DNA of 64,000 bases from Paenibacillus lentus (GCF_003931855.1 NZ_CP034248.1:1674001-1738000); one strand, 5' to 3'. Shown: positions 49,401 through 54,841, counted from the first letter of the stretch. The notes: generated from the sequence alone by a model not told the origin. Numbers and translations are program-made.

Positions 49401-50468
49401 AGTGAAACGAAGAGTATCGTAGACGGTTTTGTGCGCGTCTTTGATTTGGAGCGGCCGCCGCTGCTGCGTGTGGGCTTAGTCGAATGGGAAGCGGAACGGC
49501 ATCTGCTCATGCTGGACATTCATCATATCGTCACGGATGGCATGTCGATGGGCATCTTCGTCGAAGAGCTGCTGCGCCTGTATAACGGCGAGACTCTGGA
49601 ACCGCTTCGGATTCAATACAAGGAATTCGCCGCTTGGCAGCAGTCTGGATCTGTAAAAGAGCGGCTGAAACATCAGGAAGCCTACTGGCTGGACATGCTA
49701 GAGGGCGAACTGCCGACGCTGGAACTGCCTACGGACTTTGTCAGACCTGCCGCTCGCAGTTTTGAGGGAGATGTGCTGACTTTCAGTATCGACAAGCAGA
49801 TGGAAGGCAGCTTGCAGCGCATCGCCGATGAGAACGGTGCTACCCTTTATATGGTATTACTCGCGGCCTATTCAATTCTGCTCAGCAAGTACTCGGGACA
49901 AGAGGACTTCATTGTAGGCACGCCGGTTTCGGGCCGCACACATGCCGACCTGGAGCCGCTCATCGGAATGTTCGTCAATACGTTGGCGATTCGCCATTAT
50001 CCGTCCGGGGAGAAGACGTTCCTCGCTTACTTGAACGAAGTCAAAGAAACGATGCTGGGGGCCTACGACCACCAGGATTATCCGTTCGAGGAGCTTGTGA
50101 AAAAGCTGCAGGCGCCGCGAGATCAAAGCCGCAATCCTGTATTCGATGTCATGTTTGCTCTGGAAACGAAGGAAGATAACGTTCAAAGCTTTGGGGATAT
50201 CAAGATCGAATCTTATCCGGAAACTCATGCGGTTTCCCAATTTGATCTGACCTTGGTCATTTCGCTCTTGGATGAGGGAATGAATGGACAGTTTGAATAT
50301 GCCACGAAGTTGTTCACACGCAATCTGATCGACAATTTCGCTCAGGACCTGCTTGGGATCATCACCCAAATTTGCGAACAGCCTTCGGTGCTGCTAAAGG
50401 ATATTTCACTGAACGGGGAATCCGAACAGGAACAAGATGAGCTAGGGGCCATTGATATTATTTTTTAA
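31476..50468 (+). CDS. pmxE: Polymyxin-type NRPS PmxE (modules 1-5, lipo-initiation)
   Basis: This 6330-residue synthetase starts the peptide although it is encoded last. Order: starter C domain that loads the fatty acyl chain (NHIIADG near 31885); A1, T (34510); C (HHIVSDG 35058), A2, T (37655); C (HHIASDG 38203), A3, T (GGDS 41005), epimerase (HHLVVDG near 41560, YLGQFD near 42222); C (HHILMDG 42975), A4, T (45705); C (HHIVSDG 46258), A5, T (48975); terminal C (HHIVTDG 49522). Codes read: A1 and A3 DVGEISSIDK (Dab), A2 DFWNIGMVHK (Thr), A4 and A5 DVGEISAIDK (Dab). The product is acyl-Dab-Thr-D-Dab-Dab-Dab, passed to PmxA. The start is GTG at 31476 with AGGGAGGG about 8 bases upstream; an ATG two bases before it reads straight into TGA. 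Size and layout match PmxE. Confidence 0.93.
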   Translation: MRENTNEQYGLTQAQRRIWLMEIMNPGTSITMLSATYRITGEIDTQLLEQAVAEIVKTYDAFRIRISGDMQNPTQWFEEPEKVQARISHLEIGTTEEFYAWVKEVSEKPVSVFDEHLHQFTMIHFANGQVWLNLMINHIIADGLSVNALLHAVMEKYLELRKGISSSYEAPFYLDYIFAECEYEQSERYQKGKEYWLKKYNTLPETTGIKSVPPHSIGSESDKLAITLDGSRYERILAFSEQYQVSLYTLFLSAMYVLLYKLTDSTDVPVGTVFANRTSKKEKETIGMFVSTVATRIRLNPDENVLSLLQTVSRENMADLRYQKYPYNQLIQDLREQHGRNDLSGLFRTSLEYLPLKIEEYEEIKVRLEAHFARHEMDDLLLRFDHMLNEEHVILHASYRMDLFEPAEIERIMDQYVTVLDQFLQDPELSVREISLLSDEERQRILNVFNPPLAELCEGETFHRYVEKFAREIPDHPAVVYMDKQLTYGELNERAERLASLLREQGVGRETITGIWAERSVELLVGVLAVWKAGGAYVPLDPEYPAERIEYMLSDSEAAVLLTQRHLLERAEGWLADDGLKLQAVYAMDDEQIYNRDTSAVEFESADSAPQDLAYVIYTSGTTGRPKGVMIEHGSLVNTAEAYRREYRLDQFPVRLLQLASFSFDVFVGDIARTLYNGGTMVIVPKDDRIDPNRLYGWIRDQNITVFESTPALILPFMQHIYEEGLDVSSMQLLITSSDACSVSDYRLLQERFGGQFRIINSYGVTEAAIDSSFYDEPLDKLPPSGHVPIGKAWLNARFYIVDAALKPVPVGVPGELVIGGAGVARGYWNRPDLTAEKFTDSPFVPGERLYRTGDLARWLEDGNVDFIGRIDYQVKIRGYRIEPGEIETALLRYPGVKQAVVTDRTDEQGQKYLCGYVAADASLQLSDLLFQLKQELPAHMVPARLVSLDKLPLTPNGKIDRKALPEPTGEVEAGREYVAPRTTLETRLALIWQQVLGITRVGVQDDFFDLGGHSLRASTLISKIRKELQVEVPLREVFRYTTIEQLAQRISGLKQQETYEITKAAEAEYYPVSSEQKRLYVLCQLDGAERSYNMSAALLLEGKLDHTRVEHAFRALIQRHETLRTGIEQVQGELVQRIYDEVQFAVDYFQASEHEWDQVVEAYYRPFDLTKPPLLRIGLIEVTEDRHILLFDMHHIVSDGISTALLFDEFSRLYRGEELAPLRIQYKDYAVWQHSEAYEQMLHPQKEYWLKQLSGELPILELPTDFPRPAVQSFDGRTVKFYIGKERTEKLKELAARTGTTLYMVLLSAYSILMHKYSGQEDLIVGTPIAARTQEEMQPIVGMFVNTLAIRSRPERSKPYLSYLQEIKDITLGAFEHPNYLFEDLVESLHIPRASGRNPLFDTFFSLQNTENEQIVIEGLEQSFYPLENRTSKFELLLDISELDGQLECRLEYATALYKQETAERLARHYDKLLETIAAAPDGDIASLEMLTEEEVCELVRAFNDSEADYPRQQTIHGLFEEQAALHPDSVVAVMNERQLTYRELNERSNRLARKLREAGVEADQLVAILAERSLDMVVGILAILKAGGAYVPVDPEYPEERIRFMIEDSGAPLLLIQRHLHEKTDFAGTRLELDDFVWGDRGADSQDTLEASNLEPISGPGNLAYVIYTSGTTGRPKGTLIEHKNVVRLLFNDKNLFDFGPSDTWTLFHSFCFDFSVWEMYGALLNGGKLVIVPPLTAKNPADFLTLLGREQVTILNQTPTYFYQLLREILADHPYDLRIRNIIFGGEALSPLLLGGFKTKYPETKLINMYGITETTVHVTYKDITWAEIEAAKSNIGKPIPTLSVYILDEKRRPVPIGVVGEMYVAGEGLARGYLNRPDLTAEKFVDSPFVEGEKLYRSGDLAAWLPDGNIEYLGRIDHQVKIRGYRIELDEIETQLLNVRGVEEAVVLARQDGGGEKALVAYFVADRTLTVSEMRTSLAQRMPGYMIPSYFVQLERMPLTSNGKVDRKALPEPQGGLRTGVEYVAPRNRTESQLVEIWEEVLGYSGIGVLDNFFELGGHSLRATNLVSKIQKEMNVELPLRDVFRYTTVETMAGAIASLEEMRHSSIPKVEEKVYYPVSSAQKRLYVLHQLDSLELNYNLPSALQLEGALNEAKVEKALTILVNRHDMLRTGFEIVDGEPVQRIYPRVAFKVEKLQASEDQVATILEGFIQPFDLAQPPLLRALLIELEKEKFLLALDIHHIASDGLSMDVLLREFVRLYNGEQLPELRIQYKDYAVWQQSEEQRQRIKRQEEYWRGVFSSELPVLELPLDFSRPAVQQFDGQTLTFTLDAEKSEALKRLAGDSGATLYMLLLAAYSVLLQKYAGQEDIVVGTPIAARSHADLQPIIGMFVNTLALRLSPATERTFLDYLQEVKETTLGAYEHQDYPFEELVEALQVRRDLSRNPLFDTMFSLQKHESLDLTLEGLQWSLLDIEEKTAKFDLSLDIVEEGNELVCKIEYATSLFRQETMERLAGHYEQLLASILAQPGARIADLDILTDSEKHDLLVGFDVSSSALAKQPAAEGIGLEADESWRERTFHELFEEQAERTPGALAVVYEGSKLTYAELNAKANRLAYVLRAGGVKPEQVVGILADRSVELLIGVLAVWKAGGAYVPLDPDYPAERIEYMLADSGASVLLTQTRLLEQAEAWRQGGALALQTVLALDDAATYSFVAAGEAVGVQALGEAGAEVEALAQAETETAAVETSATVEAEKNVQAVDLASNPANVNKPGDLAYVIYTSGTTGRPKGVAVEHRSLVNTAAGYRREYRLDQFPVRLLQLASFSFDVFVGDIARTLYNGGTMIIVPKDDRIDPTRLYGWIRDYAVTVFESTPALIVPFMEHVHAEDLDLSSMQLLITSSDACSVADYRTLQERFGSQFRVINSYGVTEAAIDSSFYDEPLEKLPKTGSVPIGKAWLNAKFYIVDANLKPVPIGVPGELVIGGIGVARGYLNRPDLTAEKFVDSPFAAGERLYRTGDLARWMPDGNVDFIGRIDNQVKIHGYRIELGEIEAAMQNFASVRQALVIDRTDERGQKYLCGYAVADSSFSLEGLVTHLDAALPSHMVPSRIMRLDEMPLTPNGKIDRKALPVPEGSIHAEAAYTAPRTPAEQALASVWQSVLGVDQVGTMDNFFALGGDSIKALQVSSRLLQTGYKLVMKDLFHYPTISALSLRLQTAERTASQAEVTGEVILTPIQRWFFEQNPADMHHSNQAFMQFSKQGFDEEALRQAVRQLVVHHDALRTVYRQTENGYMAWNRGAGENEVLFDLEVVDFKGVHDVKEAVEAKANDIQASIDLENGPLVKLGLFRCDDGDHLLIAIHHLVVDGVSWRILLEDFATAYEQALQGQPLRLPLKTDSFQTWANQLADYANGPAMECEREYWQHIEQLTYEPLPKDFEQGRSKLKDSGLVTVRWTAEETQQLLKQAHRAYHTEMNDLLLAALGLAVQAWSGQERVLVNLEGHGREDVLPDVDITRTVGWFTSQFPIVLEPGHDQALGHQVKQVKESLRRIPNKGIGYGLLRYLSVPRDGERFALEPEISFNYLGQFDQDYEGSGSQPSPLSPGSDSSPNAVMDFALDINGMVSEGVLELTIRYGETQYKRETVERLGTLLQSSLREVISHCVSKEQPELTPSDVLLQDVTVEELERLTEHTAALGELENVYTLTPLQKGMLFHSLLDADSEAYFEQVTFDLYGSLNVEAFTQGLNTLVQRNEALRTNFITGLRDEPIQVVFRERKCEVYFEDIRSDSDEDLEKTIADFVSRDKANKFDLARGSLMRVTVLRTGDESYHVIWSHHHILMDGWCMSFMIKEVFDTYFAFQEKRTLELPPVTSYSRYIEWLEAQDSAKASHYWSEYLAGYDQQTKLPQEKTGLRQGAFEAAELDVELSRELTGQIMRVARQQQVTLNTFMQTVWGLVLQVYNNSEDVVFGSVVSGRPAEIPGIESMIGLFINTIPVRIQGKAEETVADILRKTQDQALASGAYETFPLFEIQSLSEQKRDLINHIMVFENYPMEEQIEQVVGGDKEALKIANIQSPEQTNYDLDITVIPEEHILLRFTYNALTFREEDISLIHGHFARALEQVATNPNIRVNELELLTAAEKEQILSAFNPAQPEAAPVAALHRLFEEQVERTPKEEAVVYENDRLTYAELNERANRLAATLRASGIGRETIVGILAERSVDLLVAVLAVWKAGGAYVPLDPDYPVDRVRFMLEDSGAKLLLTQTALRERAEAWLGEEELALAAVLYLDDEASYSDERGNAPMGAGMVSGFVSEMVSGKLTGAVTGGDESYPNVVGMDSFHEARPEDLAYVIYTSGTTGKPKGVMIEHRSLVSTAAGYRREYRLDQFPVRLLQLASFSFDVFVGDIARTLYNGGTMVIVPKDDRIDPSRLYYWIERERVTIFESTPALIMPFMEYVHEQGLDMSWMELLITSSDSCSVADYRTLQERFGSLFRIINAYGVTEAAIDSSFYDEELTKLPQTGNVPIGKAWLNAKFYIVDAHLNLVPVGVLGELVIGGVGVARGYLNRPELTEEKFVDSPFAAGERLYRTGDLARWMEDGNVDFIGRIDNQAKIRGYRIETGEVEAQLLSVGGVKEVVVVVREDQEGQKVLCAYYTAEEGLTAAGLKRAIASELPGYMIPSYFVELERLPLTPNGKIDRKALPAPEGGAGAGREYVAPRTELEAKLAAIWQDVLVREQAVGVTDNFFDLGGHSLRATTLVSKMHKELGAQFPLRDVFRYSTVEEMAAAMERLEFGSFTAIPAAEPSEYYPLSSAQKRLYILNQLEGAELSYNIPGAMLLEGELGRQRFEEAFRKLVARHETLRTGFEMVKGEAVQRIYEEVAFQVEYVQISEEQAEETVRQFVRPFDLAKPPLLRVGLAELAPDRHILMFDTHHIVSDGVSIDVLIEEFVHLYSGEQLEPLRIQYKDYAVWQQSDEQKAQLAKQEGYWLDMFRGELPVLELPTDYPRPAMQSYEGRTLQLFMHSKKSEGLKRLAVENGATLYMVLLAGYTILLHKYTGQEDVVVGTPIAGRNHSDVQPLIGMFVNTLAIRSYPAAGKTFLDYLKEIKETTLGAFEHQNYPFEELVDKVNVARDLSRNPLFDTMFALQNTENLEIQLPGLHLSTYASEEIVSKFDLSLDVTETEEGLEYLFEYATALYKTETVEKLAAHYLQLLESILNNPSATIAELNLLTAEEKERILGAFNPVEPEAAPAAAFHRLFEEQVERTPEAEAVVYENDRLTYEELNERANRLAATLRASGIGRETIVGILAERSLDLLVAVLAVWKAGGAYVPLDPDYPVDRVRFMLEDSGAKVLLTQTALRARAEAWLGEEELALASVLYLDDEVSYSDERGNAPMGAGMVSGFVSEMVSGKLTGTVDDSDESYQNVVGMDSFHEARPEDLAYVIYTSGTTGKPKGVMIEHRSLVSTAAGYRREYRLDQFPVRLLQLASFSFDVFVGDIARTLYNGGTMVIVPKDDRIDPSRLYDWIERERITIFESTPALIVPFMEYVHEQGLDMSWMELLITSSDSCSVADYRTLQERFGSLFRIINAYGVTEAAIDSSFYDEELTKLPQTGHVPIGKAWLNAKFYIVDAHLNPVPVGVLGELVIGGVGVARGYLNRPELTEEKFVDSPFAAGERLYRTGDLARWMEDGNVDFIGRIDNQAKIRGYRIEMGEIESQLLRVEGLREAVVLVRSDANGQKALCAYYTTDGELTAANLKRAIASELPGYMIPSYFVELERLPLTPNGKIDRKALPAPEGGAVSEYVAPRTELEAKLVAIWQDVLGSVTIGVTDNFFDLGGHSLRATTLVSKVHKELSVDLPLRDVFRYSTIEAMAEAISQLDRQEHLSIPVLDKRDYYPLSSVQKRLYIQQQMEGAELSYNMSGMTVLVGHLERNQLEAALKGLIARHEILRTGFEMVDGEPVQRIYPDLEFAVEYTKATESETKSIVDGFVRVFDLERPPLLRVGLVEWEAERHLLMLDIHHIVTDGMSMGIFVEELLRLYNGETLEPLRIQYKEFAAWQQSGSVKERLKHQEAYWLDMLEGELPTLELPTDFVRPAARSFEGDVLTFSIDKQMEGSLQRIADENGATLYMVLLAAYSILLSKYSGQEDFIVGTPVSGRTHADLEPLIGMFVNTLAIRHYPSGEKTFLAYLNEVKETMLGAYDHQDYPFEELVKKLQAPRDQSRNPVFDVMFALETKEDNVQSFGDIKIESYPETHAVSQFDLTLVISLLDEGMNGQFEYATKLFTRNLIDNFAQDLLGIITQICEQPSVLLKDISLNGESEQEQDELGAIDIIF
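36021..37270 (+). repeat. Thr A-domain copy (pmxE module 2)
   Basis: Partner of the near-identical pmxB segment 25264-26520. The two diverge just after the KIRGYRIE motif, where the pmxE copy reads LDEIE and the pmxB copy IGEIE. Confidence 0.85.
43900..45560 (+). repeat. Dab A-domain copy 3 (pmxE module 4)
   Basis: Near-identical to the pmxA copies 17605-19490 and 20885-22770 up to about 45320, after which the C-terminal subdomain diverges (ETGEVEAQLL in place of EMGEIESQLL). Confidence 0.85.
47137..48850 (+). repeat. Dab A-domain copy 4 (pmxE module 5)
   Basis: Shares with pmxA module 8 the same linker (GTVDDSDESYQNVVGMDSF) and almost every base from about 47620 to 48660. Its last part is closer to pmxE module 4, suggesting a mosaic. 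Confidence 0.85.
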
Positions 50469-50474
50469 TCCCTT

Positions 50475-50530
50475 ACCCGGCTTGGGTGTATGCCGTATTT
50501 CTCTCGGTACGCATCCTGCCGGGTGTTTAT
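50475..50530 (+). terminator. Terminator after pmxE
   Basis: The long stem ACCCGGC (50475-50481) / GCCGGGT (50518-50524), with further imperfect pairing inside, is followed by a short T-rich run. It would end the pmx transcript. The next 255 bases are AT-rich and hold only a small hairpin (AATTGGAA/TTCCAATT near 50615). Confidence 0.65.
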
Positions 50531-50786
50531 ATTAATGAAAGGGAAAACTAAGTCAAGTGTAGTATAGCGCTTAGAAAAATATAAATCAGCCCATCACCTA
50601 AATTGGAAGCTTCTTATTTCCAATTTTACATGCAATGAGCTATTTATGTTCAGTGTAAGGTAGTGTAAGATACGGGTCGTTTATAAGACATCCTTCACAG
50701 ATTTATTTACAAGATGATTCGCTGTAAGCCTTGATTTTATACATCAAAAGGACTTAATTCTCTTAGGTCACAGCCACTCATCCTAA

Positions 50787-51455
50787 TTAGAGCGTCTCAA
50801 CTAATTTCTGAATCTTGGAGTGGGAAATTAAATATATAGGACCCATTATTTCTATATTGCCGTCCTTTACACGTATAGCGCTCTCCTGTTCTGCCGCATA
50901 AACATCAATTTCTTCAGACAAGGGGAACAGGTAGCCTTGAACAAACGTGGCGTAGTTGCGTTTAGCATGAGATTCATAGGCAAAATGATCAGTGCCAATA
51001 CCATCATAAATAGTACTTGTTTCAACTTTATAGCCACTGTTTATCGAGCTTAACCATTTTGCAGCCATGTTTAACGCACCGGCACTGGCACCCATTATAA
51101 CGGCATTGCTGTTTTTAATAACATCCGATAATTCATATTCCGCCAAAAAATCGTTCAGCAAAACAGGATCTCCACCGCATAAAAAAATGACAGAAGCGCT
51201 TTGAATTAATCGCCGGGCATCTACCTTCTGCATGCGGTAATCAACGAAATGATATTCATTAAAAATAATGTTAGCCTGATTCAACCATGTCCATTCAGAC
51301 ATATCATCAAAGTTAATTTTCTCACCTGTATAATCAGACGGATTACCGCTAATCATAACAAGCGATTTTTTGACTTGTATATCCTCATGCAACAATTTGA
51401 TCAGCTTCTTTGGAAAAAAATCATTAAACCAACTGAAATAGTAGTGTGTACTCAA
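50787..51455 (-). CDS. Peptidase S51-family protein
   Basis: The 222-residue protein resembles peptidase family S51 (dipeptidase E / cyanophycinase fold). It has FLCGGDP, typical of the family's oxyanion-region loop, and the nucleophile elbow MGASAGALNMA with Ser in the GxSAG context. No signal peptide is seen, so it is probably cytoplasmic. Family members cleave small or beta-linked peptides; the substrate here is unknown. It is divergent from the gene at 51895 and convergent with pmxE. The base composition is much richer in AT than the pmx genes, suggesting separate origin. Confidence 0.8.
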   Translation of the reverse strand: MSTHYYFSWFNDFFPKKLIKLLHEDIQVKKSLVMISGNPSDYTGEKINFDDMSEWTWLNQANIIFNEYHFVDYRMQKVDARRLIQSASVIFLCGGDPVLLNDFLAEYELSDVIKNSNAVIMGASAGALNMAAKWLSSINSGYKVETSTIYDGIGTDHFAYESHAKRNYATFVQGYLFPLSEEIDVYAAEQESAIRVKDGNIEIMGPIYLISHSKIQKLVETL

Positions 51456-51761
51456 ACTTAATTACCTCTATATGTACTATTTACATTCATCCATTCTTAA
51501 CAATAAAACATATTACACACGCTAGAAAGATGAACGGTTCTTCAGCCATTTCGTTTACACACCCTTGTACATGTTTTATAAATCCGCTCCATATTACCGT
51601 AAAATGGAATACGGGTATTTGTAAAAGGAAATTTTAGTCATCTCAAAACTTAAAAGATGGAATTACATATAAAGACGAAAGCAAATCTGATCGTAAAGAA
51701 ACAAGATATAGCGAAACTAGACTGGGGGGATACACTAATTTTTTAGGAAATATTTTTTGTT

Positions 51762-51779
51762 ACTTTATTTAAATAAAGT
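51762..51779. promoter_or_regulatory. Perfect 18-bp palindrome in a divergent intergenic region
   Basis: ACTTTATTT/AAATAAAGT is perfectly symmetric and lies about 115 bases before the Amidase_6 gene, just upstream of an AT-rich stretch that could hold its promoter. It could be an operator or simply AT-rich chance symmetry. The 440-base gap (51456-51894) contains no other recognisable element. Confidence 0.4.
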
Positions 51780-51894
51780 TATTTATGGCATTATATTTAA
51801 ATTATATTCTGTATATATTATACTATCAATAGATATGAGACTTGGGATTAATGCCCTTTAGTCCATATACTATAGATTTTGGAGGGTTGAAATA

Positions 51895-53022
51895 ATGAAG
51901 AAAGGATTATTCTTACTCTCAGCAATTGTACTGTTATCCGTTGTTATTCCAACAGCAAGTGCAGAAGAAGCAGAACCAACTATTAAAAAATATCTGTTAG
52001 AAACAAAGGATGATCTAAGTTACTATGCACCGCTGTCATTGAACGGGGACACAATTAACTTATATCCCGAAACAAAATTGACAAAAAATCAGGCCATTAA
52101 GAAATTCAGCAAAGCTTATAAATTCATTGAAGATGATCTAACTGACCGTGGAGTTGCAGTGGATTTTGATAGTGGGGAATTCCAGGATTTGGTGAAAACA
52201 TATTTTCTCATTGAACTAGACGATAAAATACTCGAAAAAGAAATCCATGATTTCGCTGCATTTATGGATTTTTACGAAAACAAAGCGATAAATGATAAAA
52301 TAGTTAGTACAATTTCTAATTCAGTTTCTAGTAGAAGTGTAGCCACCGAGGATGTAATTGCTGATATTAGTGCTTTACTTCCTTCCAGCACTTCATCTAC
52401 TCTCGAGGTTGAACCATCTAACGGTCAACAACCTGAGATTACACCATTTTTTTATGAATCAAACTACGCAGCGACATATGCAAAAAATTGGTGGAATAAA
52501 ACTAATAACACACTATATCCTTATTACGCAGAATATTATGGCCAATCAACTACCAATAATAATATAAATGACCTTCCATCGGGATCGACCGGACAATCGA
52601 ACCCTAGAAGAGCGTGGAATGATTGTACTAACTTTGTCTCTCAAGCCCTCCAAAATGGTGGACTCGCTACTATTAAAAAAGGGATTTTAAATCCTGCTGG
52701 TGACTCCGATAATTGGTATTATAGTGATTCGAAACCATCGCACACTTGGGGAGGAGCACATAATTTCTACCAACATTTCAGTAAGAGAGCAGGAGTAGCC
52801 TCTACAAGTAGTGTATTAGGTATTGGTGATGCAGTATCGATCGACTTCACAGGTGATGGTAGTATTGATCATACAGTTATCATTACAAAAACCACCGGAA
52901 CAGCTACTAACCAGCAGTATGTAACCTACCACACATACGATACAAACCAAACAAAGACGCTAAGTGATTTTTATACAGGCTCTGCTAAAGTTTATGGGTA
53001 CGAAATTGATAAAATTCAGTAG
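51895..53022 (+). CDS. Secreted Amidase_6 domain protein
   Basis: The 375-residue protein starts with a signal peptide (MKKGLFLLSAIVLLSVV, cleavage probably after ASA at about residue 23). Residues from about 60 to 180 form an unassigned alpha-helical region, and the C-terminal half (about 185-370) matches the putative amidase (Amidase_6) family: YAATYAKNWWNK, then DCTNFVSQAL with the likely catalytic Cys, and DHTVII with the likely His. Such proteins are secreted and may cut amide bonds in peptides or the cell wall; the actual substrate is unknown. GGAGG precedes the ATG. A long inverted repeat terminator follows. Confidence 0.85.
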   Translation: MKKGLFLLSAIVLLSVVIPTASAEEAEPTIKKYLLETKDDLSYYAPLSLNGDTINLYPETKLTKNQAIKKFSKAYKFIEDDLTDRGVAVDFDSGEFQDLVKTYFLIELDDKILEKEIHDFAAFMDFYENKAINDKIVSTISNSVSSRSVATEDVIADISALLPSSTSSTLEVEPSNGQQPEITPFFYESNYAATYAKNWWNKTNNTLYPYYAEYYGQSTTNNNINDLPSGSTGQSNPRRAWNDCTNFVSQALQNGGLATIKKGILNPAGDSDNWYYSDSKPSHTWGGAHNFYQHFSKRAGVASTSSVLGIGDAVSIDFTGDGSIDHTVIITKTTGTATNQQYVTYHTYDTNQTKTLSDFYTGSAKVYGYEIDKIQ

Positions 53023-53070
53023 CCTTGATTAGTTCCAGAAATGTTTAAAACTGAATTAATTTTAGGATGA

Positions 53071-53108
53071 ACAGTAACCACCCTGTCCTTATGCGGGGTG
53101 GTTACTGT
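53071..53108. terminator. Long perfect hairpin terminator
   Basis: ACAGTAACCACCC (53071-53083) pairs perfectly with GGGTGGTTACTGT (53096-53108) around a 12-base loop. It follows the Amidase_6 gene by about 50 bases. The T tract is weak on the + strand (ATCTTTA). Confidence 0.7.
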
Positions 53109-53134
53109 ATCTTTACGAATTGAGGTAGAAAGTT

Positions 53135-53476
53135 ATGAAACGATCGAAATTTATTATCTTGTTAGTCACAATATCACTATTTTCTATCGTGATTTTGACT
53201 TTAATTAACTCTCCCTCTGTTATGGGTATAATCAAATTGCAGTTATCTAATAAGGATATTGTGGAAATAGCAGCCTCCTCGACCTCACATTCATATATGA
53301 GTAAATCGACCCATAGCGATCGGGTTATCACCGATTTAATGGGAAATAAAGGATTTAAGCTCATGGATAAACAAGGATCATCTTATTTTTTTGAGAATAA
53401 GGACGGGAGGGTTATAGTTTCTAAAAAAAATTACGCCAAAAAGTATACCATATGGAAAATAGAACCACATAAATGA
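53135..53476 (+). CDS. Small membrane-anchored protein of unknown function
   Basis: The 113-residue product has a short basic N-terminus (MKRSKF) and one hydrophobic segment (about residues 6-26), followed by a soluble, presumably external domain with alternating charged and aromatic residues. I do not recognise the family. GAGGT lies about 9 bases before the ATG. The stop codon runs directly into the repeat copy at 53475. Confidence 0.7.
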   Translation: MKRSKFIILLVTISLFSIVILTLINSPSVMGIIKLQLSNKDIVEIAASSTSHSYMSKSTHSDRVITDLMGNKGFKLMDKQGSSYFFENKDGRVIVSKKNYAKKYTIWKIEPHK

Positions 53477-53555
53477 TGAAAAAATGGTGAACCGAAACGT
53501 AAGATAATTGAACCTTTAGAAGGGAGCCCGGAGGAATATATTCGGGCTCCTTTTA
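53475..53555. repeat. Partial second copy of the glmS-downstream repeat and terminator
   Basis: GATGAAAAAATGGTGAACC (53475-53493) matches 16 of 19 positions of the first repeat after glmS (6607-6625). The following bases match the end of that array and its terminator (AAGAT-ATTGAAC-TTTA-AAGGGAGCCC in both places) in the same orientation, while the middle repeats are missing. The hairpin GGAGCCCG (53523-53530) / CGGGCTCC (53543-53550) with TTTT is a working terminator candidate. Confidence 0.6.
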
Positions 53556-53585
53556 ATTTGTTATGTTAGCAGTTCTATTAGACAT

Positions 53586-54827
53586 TTAATTTTCATTTAC
53601 TAATTCAGATTGGAATACTTCTCTTTTAGAAGGTAGGACCGAGACTGACATAAGAATTAGTGATATGACTAACATAAGTAATACGACGGTTATAATTACC
53701 GTTTGAATCATATCTACTTCAGCCACTAATCCCATTAAAATAGTTATTATTATAACGAATATAGATTGAATTAGACCATATACACTTCCTACTCTCCCCA
53801 TAATATTAACTGGAATGTTGCTTTGGAAAAAAGTAAGATACCCCGTATTTGCATAGGCATTAAAAAACGAAAGAATGAAAAATCCAGCTGCTGCCATGGT
53901 AAAAGTATCTGAAAATGCATAAATACTATATCCAACGGATACAAAAACCGTACCCAAACCAATTAACAAAGAAGTACTTATTTTTTGTACAATCACAGAG
54001 TTAATTAAGGCTCCTACTATTGTTCCTGCTCCTGCAATAGTGACTAGAAAACTATAATCGCTATCTGATAAACGCAGGACTTGCTTAGAGAAAGCAGCTT
54101 CTAATGAGTCTACTCCGCTAGCTAAAAAACTATTGTGATAAAAGTAAATAAAAAGTATATCAGCATAATATATTTATTTTTTCTACTAAAGTCACCTACA
54201 GCGTGCCAATCTAGTGTTATTTTTCTTAATGTGAGCTTATCATCCTCTGTTGTAAGGATTTCATGTTTCTCGACATCGGGCATTAACAATGTGATTAGGC
54301 CAGATATAAATAATCCGATGGCATTAACGTAAATAGCCATAGTTGGGGAACCAATTATAAATAATATACCAGCTATTGCTGGACCCATTAAAAAGCACTT
54401 GAAGATACTAAACTATGTAGGGAGTTGAACCTTTTTCTTTGATCAAATGGTATTAATTTTGTTATGTATGTCATAGAGGTCGGTGCGAAAATAGAGTTTC
54501 CCATACTAATAATAAAAATCCAGATATAAATCCATAATACAGAGTCTAGTAATGGCAATATTGCAATTAATGAAGCACGAGATATATCTAACAATACCAT
54601 CATCTTTCTTTTATTAATTCGATCAATAACACTTCCTGCCCAAAAATTCGTCACAAGTGTCGCAAGCGCCTTATTACATATAACATAGATACAGCAAATG
54701 CTGACCCTGTCATGTCAAGAATGATTAAATTAAATGCTATAAAATAAATCCACTCACCGAGATTAGACACACCAATGCCAAAAAGTAATATAGACGGATA
54801 TTTCCATTTACTCAAGGTTTCCTTCAT
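53586..54827 (-). pseudogene. Frameshifted MFS transporter (macrolide-exporter-like)
   Basis: Pieces in different frames together spell a complete MFS protein of about 413 residues: GIGVSNLGEWIYFIAFNLIILDM at the N-terminus, a TNFWAGSVIDRINKRK loop, then GPAIAGILF and the C-terminal helices. The overall look is that of the MFS_3/Mef-like drug exporter group. Three single-base losses, near 54672, 54388 and 54122, each in a run of A or T, break the frame. The gene is therefore either dead or affected by homopolymer errors in the sequence. The start ATG (54827) has GGGGTGA upstream and follows a 13-codon leader ORF. Confidence 0.75.
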
Positions 54828-54841
54828 TTACTTTCACCCCT

